A stretch of 15,759 bases of DNA, taken from Oceanospirillaceae bacterium UBA1126 (lineage in GTDB: Bacteria; Pseudomonadota; Gammaproteobacteria; Pseudomonadales; Balneatricaceae). The notes under the pieces were generated by a model that saw nothing but the letters and a program-made list of their open reading frames with translations, made no database searches and was not told the origin of the DNA. The position numbers were made by a program, and so were the translations under genes. Positions 1 through 7,056 of this stretch are shown here, one piece after another (position 1 is the stretch's first letter; every line of letters starts with the position of its first letter). The stretch is taken from assembly GCA_002312935.1 (NCBI GenBank), contig DCAT01000118.1, positions 1 to 15,759 on the forward strand, written 5' to 3'.

Positions 1-2
1 AA

Positions 3-842
3 ATGCGTATCTTGTCTTGGAATGTTCAATATGGAAAATCAGTTAATACTGGGTCTGATTTTTCGCGCACCCTGGATTATATTAAGTCGTTAGGCAACTT
101 TGATATTATTTGCTTACAGGAAGTTGCACGTCACATGGCAGCCTACTGCACCCAGGAGCAACCCGACCAGTGCCAGCTGGCGCAGCAATATTTCCCACAC
201 CATGTAGCCCTTTGGGGCTCTGGTTATAGTTGGCCTAGTGCCACTAGTAATCCAAAGGATCGTCAGGAGTTTGGTAATTTAACCCTGGTTAAGAATCACC
301 TATTAGACTTTAAGGTTCACCAACTCCCACAACCTGCTGCGTTAGGAAAATGGCAAATGCCTAGGGTTGCAATTGAAGCTTGTGTTAGTTCAAAGATCGG
401 TCCGTTGAGCATTATTAATACTCACCTTGCATATCATGATGGTAATGAAGCGCAACTGCAGCTTGAGCACCTTCAGGCGATAGAGCTAGATCGTTTAGCC
501 CACCTTAGATACCCTAAAGCGCACGGCCCCGGGTGTTTTCAAGAAGGTTACTTGGCATCAGCCCGTATTTTATGTGGTGACTTTAATTTTGACCCTAAAA
601 GCACTCATTACCAGTACCAAATAAACCATGGCTGGATCGATACCTGGAAGCACTCTAGTCCAGTTCAGACACAGCCTGCAACCTGTGGCATCTTCGACAA
701 AGTTCAGTGGACTCAGGGCGGCCATTGTCGTGATTATTTCTGGCTTAGCAATGAGCTCCTCACTTACCCAGTTAATGTTAGCGTAGATAGCACCACTGAC
801 CTATCTGACCATCAACCCATTACTCTTGAGATAAATTTTTGA
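3..842 (+). CDS. Endonuclease/exonuclease/phosphatase-fold hydrolase
   Basis: A 279-residue protein of the EEP (DNase I-like) superfamily, which contains metal-dependent nucleases and phosphodiesterases. The fold's landmarks appear in order: WN at 6-7 (metal-site Asn7), LQE at 38-40 (metal ligand Glu40), NTH at 139-141 (catalytic His141), GDFN at 192-195 (Asp193, Asn195) and a terminal SDH at 268-270 (Asp269, His270). No signal peptide or membrane segment is seen, so a cytoplasmic location is likely. Only two bases precede the ATG, so the ribosome site cannot be judged, but the first strand begins immediately, which fits a true start. The next gene follows at once and may overlap by 4 nt. DNA or nucleotide hydrolysis and phospholipid-headgroup phosphodiesterase activity are both possible. 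The neighbours (phosphatase, phosphate symporter, glycerol-3-phosphate dehydrogenase) make a phosphoester role plausible, but that is inference. Confidence 0.85.
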   Translation: MRILSWNVQYGKSVNTGSDFSRTLDYIKSLGNFDIICLQEVARHMAAYCTQEQPDQCQLAQQYFPHHVALWGSGYSWPSATSNPKDRQEFGNLTLVKNHLLDFKVHQLPQPAALGKWQMPRVAIEACVSSKIGPLSIINTHLAYHDGNEAQLQLEHLQAIELDRLAHLRYPKAHGPGCFQEGYLASARILCGDFNFDPKSTHYQYQINHGWIDTWKHSSPVQTQPATCGIFDKVQWTQGGHCRDYFWLSNELLTYPVNVSVDSTTDLSDHQPITLEINF

Positions 843-850
843 ACCCTTTA

Positions 851-1435
851 ATGAATGAAGTAAGTTTTAGAAATAGTTATTTATTAATGCGACATGGCGA
901 AAGTGACGCGAATGTAAGTGGCGTAATTGTAAGTGATCCTAAAATAGGTTGTGAACGGTTCGGGCTTACAGACCGAGGTTCAAAACAGATTATTGCTTCA
1001 GTAAAAGGATTTACAGGAGAGGCCATAACTCAAATAGTTTGTTCGGACTTTTTAAGAACCCTACAAACAGCGCAACTAGTCGCTAACACCTTGAATCTGC
1101 CACAACCTGAGCAAGAGGTGGGTCTTCGAGAGCGCTTTTTTGGGAAATGGGAAGGGATGTCTGCGGAGCACTATGAGAATATCTGGCAGCGGGATGAAAT
1201 GGATAAGCATTCTGATGATGGTGTGGAACGGCCCCAAGAAGTAGCTCAGCGCGGCCTTATGGTGCTTGAAAGGTTAGAGCAGCAGTATCAGGGGGAAGTC
1301 ATTTTGTTAGTTTCCCATGGTGACATGTTGCAAATTTTGAGTACATCGATTGCTGGGATATCACCACATAAACATCGCTCTTTACCCCACCACCAAACAG
1401 GTGAAATAAAATACTTGGTTACTGAGCACAAGTAG
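851..1435 (+). CDS. Histidine phosphatase family protein (phosphoglycerate mutase-like)
   Basis: A 194-residue member of the histidine phosphatase (branch 1, RHG) family. The signature LLMRHGE lies at residues 11-17, with phospho-accepting His15. The second core Arg is probably in SDFLRT, the acidic residue is in the GLRERFFGKWEG segment, and the second catalytic His is in LLVSHGD near the C-terminus. The length is normal for the small cytosolic members (cobC/GpmB-like). I chose the ATG at 851. A TTG at 839 overlaps the previous stop by 4 nt and would add four residues with a weak GAG upstream; neither start has a good ribosome site. The protein is closely coupled to the EEP gene before it, suggesting co-transcription. 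The sequence does not identify the substrate; no cobalamin genes are near to support alpha-ribazole phosphatase. Confidence 0.88.
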   Translation: MNEVSFRNSYLLMRHGESDANVSGVIVSDPKIGCERFGLTDRGSKQIIASVKGFTGEAITQIVCSDFLRTLQTAQLVANTLNLPQPEQEVGLRERFFGKWEGMSAEHYENIWQRDEMDKHSDDGVERPQEVAQRGLMVLERLEQQYQGEVILLVSHGDMLQILSTSIAGISPHKHRSLPHHQTGEIKYLVTEHK

Positions 1436-1485
1436 TGGCAGTTCAAGTCAAAAACTCCCCAAGCCAACTTACAACGGGGAAAAAA

Positions 1486-1545
1486 ATGTTCATGAATCCG
1501 CCTTTTAACACACTAGATAGCATGCAACATCAAACACCCCGTTAA
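1486..1545 (+). CDS. Possible 19-codon leader ORF upstream of the phosphate symporter
   Basis: An ATG with a GGGGA motif 5 nt upstream (1476-1480) opens a 19-residue reading frame that stops 3 nt before the AGGAG ribosome site of the symporter gene. The peptide (MFMNPPFNTLDSMQHQTPR) has no feature I recognise. The placement would suit translational coupling or a leader peptide. A TCCCC at 1456-1460 could pair with this GGGGA. Such short frames occur often by chance, so this is only a candidate. Confidence 0.18.
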   Translation: MFMNPPFNTLDSMQHQTPR

Positions 1546-1548
1546 CCC

Positions 1549-1553
1549 AGGAG
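1549..1553 (+). promoter_or_regulatory. Ribosome binding site AGGAG that points to an AUU start
   Basis: AGGAG lies exactly 9 nt before ATT at 1563, in the symporter frame. The first conventional start in frame is TTG at 1590, 36 nt away from the motif and with no ribosome site of its own. In-frame stop TAA at 1554-1556 rules out any earlier start. The site therefore favours initiation at the ATT. Confidence 0.6.
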
Positions 1554-1562
1554 TAATTTAAC

Positions 1563-3275
1563 ATTAGTGGTACTACGATCCTTATAAACTTGATTGGTGG
1601 CGTGGCCTTATTGTTATGGGGCTTGCGTATGGTGAGGGTTGCTGTGACCGAGGGTTGGGGCAACGACATGCGTCGCATCGTTGGCAAAAGCCTGTCCAAT
1701 CATTACCAGGCCTTTGGTACTGGGCTTGGTGTTACCATGCTGTTACAAAGCAGTAGTGCCACAGCCTTGCTCACTTCATCGTTTAGTGGGCAGGGCCTGC
1801 TCACTGCTGGCAGTGCCTTAGCTGTAATACTGGGAGCTGATGTTGGCACTGCCCTTGTGGCACAAATACTTACCTTTGACTTATCTGCGCTATCACCCAC
1901 CTTAGTGGCAGTTGGGGTTGGGCTATTTAGCTACTCCAAAGGTGGCCGCAGCAAAGAGGCAGGGCGTCTAATGCTAGGTATTGGTATGATGCTTTTGGCC
2001 CTAAAACTCATTCTTGCGGCTTCAATACCAATGCGTGAGTCAGTAATCATCCAACAAATCTTTTTAGCGCTAGGGCAGGATTTGATATTAGCTGTTGTAT
2101 TTGCGGCCATTTTGGCTTGGGCTGCCCATTCTAGCCTAGCCACTGTACTGCTAATAATAACGCTCTCTAGCACCAGTGCTTTAGATGTTTCGGTTGCCTT
2201 TGCGCTTATATTAGGCGCTAATATTGGTGGCGCCTTGCCGCCCTTTATAGCAACTCTGGGAGCCAATCGCTCTGCCAGACAGCCGCCGTTGGGCAATCTG
2301 TTGTTCCGTATTTGTGGCGTGGCTATATGTTTACCTTTTACGGAGGTCATTGCTCAATTACTGTCTAGTTGGGATGTCAGTCAAGCGCGCCAGATTGCCA
2401 ACTTTCATTTGTTTTTCAATATTGTATTAGTGCTGCTATTTTTTCCATTGATCAATACGATGGCTAGGCTAACTGCTCGTTTGCTGCCAGAAGACCAAGA
2501 GCCAACAGATGCCATTACACCTAGAAACCTTGACATAATGGCGTTTGAAACCCCTCTTGTTGCCATAGTTAATGCCGAGCGTGAAGTGTTGCGAATGGGT
2601 GAAGTTGTTGAGCGCATGTTACGTAATGCCTTTGTAGCACTTAAGAAAAATGACTTTGAGTTGGCACAAAAAACTCAAACCATGGATAAGGTGGTGAATC
2701 TTTTTGATGAAGAAATTAAGCGATACCTTACTTCTCTTGCGCGTGAACAACTGACCGAAAAAGAGAGTAAACGGTGCATTGAAATTATTAACTTTGCTAC
2801 CAACCTAGAGCATATTGGAGATATAATTACCGCTGACCTGATTCATAACATTTCACAAAAGAAAGTTGTGCCTCGTGCCAAAATGTCACTGCAGGACCGT
2901 GAGGAAATAAATAACTTATACCAACCAGTGCTGAAGTCATTTCACTTGTCTATGAATGTGTTCTCCTCAGGAGACATTTCTATGGCAAGACTATTAATGG
3001 CTAAAAAATATAAAATTGGTAAGCGTGAAAAGGAGTTAGTCGTTACCCATCTCAACAAATTGCGTGATGAAGTGACTTATGACTCGAAGCTGAGTGCATT
3101 GCAACTCGATATCCTACGGGACCTCAAGCGAATCAATTACCATCTTACTTCAGTGGCTTATCCTATTCTGGAGAAGGCCGGTCAGTTGCGCACTAGGTTG
3201 CGCTCTGCCGAAGCTGCAGACGTTTCAGCGCCGTCACAACTTGCCTTTGGTGGGACCACAATTAATGAGCGCTAA
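1563..3275 (+). CDS. Na/Pi-cotransporter family protein with C-terminal PhoU-like domain
   Basis: Sodium-coupled phosphate symporter of the NptA/YjbB (SLC34-like, COG1283) group, located in the inner membrane. Numbered from TTG1590, the QSSSAT motif of the first inverted repeat is at 53-58 and ILGADVGT at 80-87. The second repeat carries HSSLAT at 180-185 in place of QSSS, with LILGANIGG soon after. About eight hydrophobic segments fill the first 300 residues. Residues from about 320 to 540 form a soluble helical PhoU-like region. Length (561 residues from TTG, 570 from ATT) is normal for these fusions. The start is unusual: AGGAG precedes ATT 1563 by 9 nt, and that start restores an N-terminus beginning SGTTILINLIGG that extends the first membrane helix. 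TTG 1590 is the conventional alternative. Members may import phosphate or act in efflux; direction cannot be read here. Confidence 0.92.
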   Translation: MSGTTILINLIGGVALLLWGLRMVRVAVTEGWGNDMRRIVGKSLSNHYQAFGTGLGVTMLLQSSSATALLTSSFSGQGLLTAGSALAVILGADVGTALVAQILTFDLSALSPTLVAVGVGLFSYSKGGRSKEAGRLMLGIGMMLLALKLILAASIPMRESVIIQQIFLALGQDLILAVVFAAILAWAAHSSLATVLLIITLSSTSALDVSVAFALILGANIGGALPPFIATLGANRSARQPPLGNLLFRICGVAICLPFTEVIAQLLSSWDVSQARQIANFHLFFNIVLVLLFFPLINTMARLTARLLPEDQEPTDAITPRNLDIMAFETPLVAIVNAEREVLRMGEVVERMLRNAFVALKKNDFELAQKTQTMDKVVNLFDEEIKRYLTSLAREQLTEKESKRCIEIINFATNLEHIGDIITADLIHNISQKKVVPRAKMSLQDREEINNLYQPVLKSFHLSMNVFSSGDISMARLLMAKKYKIGKREKELVVTHLNKLRDEVTYDSKLSALQLDILRDLKRINYHLTSVAYPILEKAGQLRTRLRSAEAADVSAPSQLAFGGTTINER

Positions 3276-3348
3276 GCATAAAACTTATGACGTGTTTGTT
3301 GTAAATACGGGTATTAACACAATGGATTTTGCTAATGTTATTGCGTAA
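3265..3348 (+). pseudogene. Possible relic of an FAD/NAD Rossmann-fold N-terminus
   Basis: A 27-codon frame opens with an ATG overlapping the symporter stop by 11 nt and ends inside the start of the next gene. Its product contains KTYDVFVVNTGINTMDFA, which lines up with the beta-alpha-beta entry of flavoproteins (YDVxVVGxGIN) with one glycine replaced by Asn. It also resembles the first motif of the following dehydrogenase (QTFDVAIIGGGINGAVAA). After the TAA the same frame reads KKY, as a continuing helix would. I infer a remnant of an oxidoreductase gene, or of a duplicated dehydrogenase start. A short coupling ORF or chance likeness cannot be excluded. Confidence 0.35.
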
Positions 3349-4951
3349 AAAAAATATTGAACAACTTAAAAACCAAACATTCGATGTGGCCATTATTGGT
3401 GGTGGCATTAATGGTGCTGTTGCGGCGGCGGCATTATCTGCAAAAGGAGCAAAAGTTGCCCTCATTGATAAAGGTGATTTTGCTGGCTTTACTAGCTCTA
3501 ATTCGTCCAATCTTGCTTGGGGAGGTGTTAAATATTTAGAAAGTCACGAATATCGATTAGTGAATAAACTGTGTAAAAGCCGTAACTTATTAATGCAGAG
3601 CTACCCTTCTACAGTTAAAGAAATTCGCTTTTTAACCTGCATTCAAAAAGGCTTTCGCTTCCCACCACTGTTTGTATATCTGGGTACTATTGTGTACTGG
3701 TTATTTGGTCGCTTTTACACCAAACATCCACAATATTTAACGCCAAAAAAAATAACTGCTATCGAGCCAGTGATTAATATCAGCAATGCCAAAGGAGGGT
3801 TTGAGTATTCTGACGCCTACCTTTTTGATAATGATTCCCGCTTTGTGTTTAACTTTATTCGCTCTAGCCTTGATAATGGCTGCATTGCTGCTAACTATGT
3901 GTCTTCTCAAGCGGCAGACTATGTTGGCGATCATTGGACCATAGCAGCGCAAGATGAAATGACGGGCGAAGCGTTTCCCATAAAAGCAAAAGTCCTAATT
4001 AATGCGGCAGGCCCTTTTGTTGATAAATATAACGAAACCACTGAACAATCAACCGAGCATCATCATGTATTCTCTAAAGGTGTTCACTTAATTGTTGACC
4101 AAATTAGTGCCAACCAAAAAGTATTGGCTTTTTTTGCTAGTGATGGGCGTTTATTTTTTGTCATTCCTATGGGCTGCAAAACGTGCATCGGTACTACTGA
4201 TACCCAAGTGGACTCACCGCTTAGTAAAGTGACTGATGAAGACCGTGATTTTATTTTAGATAACGTTAATCAATTACTTAATTTACCCAAGCCATTAACC
4301 AAAGCCGATATTATTGCTGAACGGTGTGGCGTGCGTCCTCTGGCTATTGAAGGCGATAGTGGCGGCACAGCTGATTGGGTTAAGCTATCTCGTAAACACG
4401 CGATCGACATTAATAAGAAACAAAAATATATCAGTATTTTTGGTGGTAAGTTAACTGATTGCATCAATGTGGGCGATGAGGTTTCTGAGATTGTAGAGAC
4501 GTTCAATATTGAACTTAAAGAGTCAGATATCACTTGGTATGGTGAGCCTAGCAACAACATAAAAGACCAGTTTTTTGCTGAAGCCCACACAATAAATCTT
4601 GATGAAATGACGGGAGAAAAATCAGCTGAACCATTGTCAGAACGATTTTGGCGACGCTATGGCTCTAATGCATTCGACCTGCTTAGCACAATAAAGCATG
4701 ACAAAGCCCAGGCAGAGCTGTTAATCGAACACGCTGAATATACTGTGTGTGAAATTGAATATGCAGCAAAGCACGAAATGATAACCAAGCTTGAAGACTT
4801 TCTGCGGCGCCGGTCCAAAATATCACTAGTAGTGCGGCAAGATGATTTGATAAATGCTAAAGGGCTAAAAGAGGCTTGTGATATATTATTTGGGAGTGAG
4901 TCAGAAGAAAAAATGCAAGAGTATGTTGACAGCATATCGACCTCTTTTTAG
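3335..4951 (+). CDS. glpD: FAD-dependent glycerol-3-phosphate dehydrogenase (divergent GlpD type)
   Basis: A 538-residue flavoprotein that should oxidise glycerol-3-phosphate to dihydroxyacetone phosphate at the membrane, passing electrons to quinone. The FAD Rossmann motif GGGING is at 22-27, the second FAD segment TSSNSSNLAWGGVKYLE at 53-69, a late FAD/substrate segment has IPMGCKTCIGTTDT followed by CGVRPLA, and the C-terminal DAO_C cap contains KLEDFLRRRSK. The segment that reads SSKLIHGG in E. coli GlpD is SSNLAWGG here, and the stretch after it has hydrophobic residues and aromatic insertions around 110-130 (FVYLGTIVYWLFGRF) that may be a membrane-contact patch. This marks a divergent subfamily, so the substrate is likely but not certain. 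ATG 3335 was preferred to TTG 3329; both lack a strong ribosome site, which suggests coupling to the upstream frame. No glpF, glpK or glpR neighbour is present. Confidence 0.85.
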   Translation: MLLRKKNIEQLKNQTFDVAIIGGGINGAVAAAALSAKGAKVALIDKGDFAGFTSSNSSNLAWGGVKYLESHEYRLVNKLCKSRNLLMQSYPSTVKEIRFLTCIQKGFRFPPLFVYLGTIVYWLFGRFYTKHPQYLTPKKITAIEPVINISNAKGGFEYSDAYLFDNDSRFVFNFIRSSLDNGCIAANYVSSQAADYVGDHWTIAAQDEMTGEAFPIKAKVLINAAGPFVDKYNETTEQSTEHHHVFSKGVHLIVDQISANQKVLAFFASDGRLFFVIPMGCKTCIGTTDTQVDSPLSKVTDEDRDFILDNVNQLLNLPKPLTKADIIAERCGVRPLAIEGDSGGTADWVKLSRKHAIDINKKQKYISIFGGKLTDCINVGDEVSEIVETFNIELKESDITWYGEPSNNIKDQFFAEAHTINLDEMTGEKSAEPLSERFWRRYGSNAFDLLSTIKHDKAQAELLIEHAEYTVCEIEYAAKHEMITKLEDFLRRRSKISLVVRQDDLINAKGLKEACDILFGSESEEKMQEYVDSISTSF

Positions 4952-5135
4952 GTTTCAAATATTTATTTTTTATAAGGTGACTAGTAGCAAAATTAGTGTA
5001 AAAAAGGCGTTAATGGTATTTTTCAGATCATCACTATTGGTCTTTAAAGTGGCAGTATGAGTACCTAGTAACGTCACCTGCTTTTGATCTTTAATACGAT
5101 CCCAAGTAATATCTTAATCTAGCTAGCGCATAGAA
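4952..5135. other. 184-nt intergenic stretch after glpD
   Basis: This AT-rich gap holds no convincing terminator after the dehydrogenase, only a weak A5/T5-flanked element near 5000-5023. It contains a promoter-like pair described separately. The + frame running through it from inside glpD has no protein-like features and is treated as noise. Confidence 0.5.
5084..5112 (+). promoter_or_regulatory. Candidate sigma-70 promoter of the class II aldolase gene
   Basis: TTGATC (5084-5089) and TAATAT (5107-5112) are separated by 17 bp. Each matches the consensus at four of six positions. The predicted transcript start near 5119 would leave a leader of about 17 nt before the ATG at 5136. In AT-rich DNA such pairs arise by chance, so confidence is modest. 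Confidence 0.35.
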
Positions 5136-5891
5136 ATGATGGGTATTATGAATATGTTTGATGAGTTATCAGTTGAAAATCAGCTGCGATTTGATTTAGC
5201 CCTTATTCACCGCTATATGGCGGAACATAATTGGAATGAAGGCGTTGTAAATCACCTAACCGCAATGTTGCCCGGTAGTAGTGAGCATTTTCTTGCTCTG
5301 CCATACGGCTTACATTGGTCTGAAGCCAAAAGTTCAGACTTTTTAGTAGCAGATTTTGCGGGTAGTATTATCTCAGGTGTTGGCGAAGTTGAGGCCAGTA
5401 ACTTAAATATTCACGGTGCAATTCATCGTGAAGTTCCCCGTGCCAGAGCCATTCTCCACTCACATCAACCAAACATCACCGCACTCACATTGCTAAAAGA
5501 TCAGACTGTGACTATGTCTAGCCAACACGCACTTCGCTTCGTACAGCGGATTGCCTACCTAGGGGTTTATGGCGATCCTGGTGACCCAGCTATTGGGGGC
5601 ACTATTGTGGACAGTTTAAAAACTAAGGATGTGCTGATGTGCGCCAATCATGGTGTTCTCGTTTCTAGGCCCTATTTGTGGGATGCTTTTGATGACCTGT
5701 ATTTTTTAGACCGTGCGTGTGAAGTTCAGTTAAAAGCGATGCATACTGGCCAAGAGCTAAATATTATTCCAGAGATTATGGCTAATGAGTATGGTCGACA
5801 TATTATTAAGTGGAGCAAATTAGAAGGTGAGAGACACTTTATAGCACTGCGCCGGATGTACCATAAAAAATATCCTGATTTAGTCAAGTGA
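5136..5891 (+). CDS. Class II aldolase/adducin family protein
   Basis: A 251-residue protein of the class II aldolase/adducin N-terminal family, cytoplasmic and usually zinc-dependent. The three metal-binding histidines are visible: HSH gives His108 and His110, and CANHGVLV gives His172. The conserved IHGAIHR segment lies at 92-98. The position where fuculose-1-phosphate aldolase has its acid/base Glu73 appears to be Asn89 (ASNLNIH), so a canonical aldol cleavage is doubtful. Related proteins include decarboxylases, epimerases and uncharacterised adducin-head-like proteins. Several ATGs cluster at the start (5136, 5139, 5148, 5154) and no clear ribosome site decides between them. The gene converges with the YeeZ-like gene, 15 nt apart, with no hairpin between. 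I cannot name the substrate. Confidence 0.85.
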   Translation: MMGIMNMFDELSVENQLRFDLALIHRYMAEHNWNEGVVNHLTAMLPGSSEHFLALPYGLHWSEAKSSDFLVADFAGSIISGVGEVEASNLNIHGAIHREVPRARAILHSHQPNITALTLLKDQTVTMSSQHALRFVQRIAYLGVYGDPGDPAIGGTIVDSLKTKDVLMCANHGVLVSRPYLWDAFDDLYFLDRACEVQLKAMHTGQELNIIPEIMANEYGRHIIKWSKLEGERHFIALRRMYHKKYPDLVK

Positions 5892-5906
5892 GCCTGATTG
5901 GCCCAC

Positions 5907-6749
5907 CTATAATGTTAGCTCTTTGATTAAAGCTGAATAGCCTTCGCGGTAGCTTGGGAATATGAAATTATACCCAGAATCCAACAGCTTCTTGTTACTG
6001 CAGCGCCTAGCTGAGCGTGCACTTGCCTGATGTTCCACTAAGCTAACACCTAGTTTTTCAGCCAGCCAACCGCGCAATTCATATTGTGTTACTGGTTCGC
6101 AATCTGTCGCCACATACAGTTCTAATAACGGTATCTGCTGCTCATTTTGACTAATCAAATGCCCAATAACACCGGCACAATCCTCGCTATGAATGCGATT
6201 GCCCCATTGTTCAGGTTGATCCGCACATCCCACTCCCGCTAGTACTTGATCTAGCATACGAGTGCGGCCAGGGCCGTATATGCCAGAAAACCTTACCACT
6301 ACTGTGGCACATGGCAGGGCTAATATATTTTCTTCTGCTTGACGCAGTGCCTGTCCAGAAAAAGCTGTTGAGCTGGCTGGGGAATCTTCATCTACCCAAG
6401 CCCCTAAGTTTTGTCCATAGACGCTAGTGCTAGAAACCCAAACAACCAATTTAGGTTTATAAACGGCATTGTTAATTGCTAAAGCTAGGGCTGCGGAAGA
6501 GTTAACATAGGCCTTTTGGTAACCCTCTTTGGTCATGCTATCTGGTGTAAGTGTGGCAACCACCACATCAAAACCCTCTCTAAAGATGTGGTCTAAACCA
6601 GCGGCATCATTGAGGTCTCCCACTAAGGGATTGATACCATTATCAAGTATGGTTGATTGACGTTTTAAACCAAAAAACTCATGACTACTGTCCATCTTAG
6701 GCGGCACTCGCTGAGCAATGTCACCACATCCTGCTAATAATATTTTCAA
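5907..6749 (-). CDS. YeeZ-like NAD(P)-binding epimerase/dehydratase family protein
   Basis: A 280-residue extended short-chain dehydrogenase-like protein resembling E. coli YeeZ. The dinucleotide loop AGCGDIA is at residues 6-12, at the very N-terminus. WVSSTSVYG holds the Ser/Tyr typical of the active site, but the usual Lys four residues after Tyr is absent (YGQNL), so catalysis is uncertain. A RFSGIYGPGR segment follows, as in nucleotide-sugar epimerases, then NRIHSEDCAGVI, the family's conserved HxxD-like region. The start codon is TTG: it gives an N-terminus beginning directly at the first Rossmann strand, with an AGAG 10 nt upstream. No membrane segment or signal is seen. The physiological substrate of YeeZ proteins is unknown to me. 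It converges with the aldolase gene and has a 307-nt gap on its 5' side. Confidence 0.85.
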   Translation of the reverse strand: MKILLAGCGDIAQRVPPKMDSSHEFFGLKRQSTILDNGINPLVGDLNDAAGLDHIFREGFDVVVATLTPDSMTKEGYQKAYVNSSAALALAINNAVYKPKLVVWVSSTSVYGQNLGAWVDEDSPASSTAFSGQALRQAEENILALPCATVVVRFSGIYGPGRTRMLDQVLAGVGCADQPEQWGNRIHSEDCAGVIGHLISQNEQQIPLLELYVATDCEPVTQYELRGWLAEKLGVSLVEHQASARSARRCSNKKLLDSGYNFIFPSYREGYSALIKELTL

Positions 6750-7056
6750 TTAAGGTTCACTCTTTAATGGGAATCCACTTGGCGCAAGCATCATAGTTAA
6801 TCACATATTCTTTGGCAGTGTAATTTTATCAGACAGGTCGAATTTCCAACGCTACTTAGCTTAGTAGATGATCCATCATTTGCTGATTCAGTTCAATATA
6901 TTGGTGCAAATAACGGCAGCTAAGTTTACCTTTGTGATTGCTAAATAAAGATCATAGAGTAGGGTATGGTTTGCCAGAGTAATTTGTAACCTAGAAGTGA
7001 TAACCTTGATCGGTCACAATTAGCATTTCGCCAATAACTTAAGGTTAAAAATAACT
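6750..7056. other. 307-nt gene-free divergent gap
   Basis: No conventional ORF, RNA gene, hairpin with T-tract or clear repeat was found. On the - strand one frame ending with TGA at 6757-6759, just before the TTG of the YeeZ-like gene, reads like a protein tail (AKWIPIKE) and has open runs of 20-30 codons. It is interrupted by stops at 6826-6831, 6856-6858, 6952-6954 and 6991-6993. The stop density is what random DNA would give, so decay of a former gene is only a possibility. Promoters for both flanking genes must lie here, but I see none that stands out. Confidence 0.4.

Noticed and set aside
1931..2350. A 139-codon - strand frame inside the symporter gene
   Set aside because: It is antisense to conserved membrane-helix coding sequence and has a composition typical of a shadow frame.
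4878..5060. A 60-codon + strand frame from inside glpD into the intergenic gap
   Set aside because: Most of the start overlaps glpD in another frame, the composition is AT-driven, and no ribosome site or motif is seen.
6757..7056. A - strand frame ending just before the YeeZ-like start that reads like a decayed protein tail
   Set aside because: It has stops at a density equal to random DNA, the opposite strand shows equally long open runs, and I recognise no family. Kept only as a remark on the gap; a translated search with frameshifts would decide.
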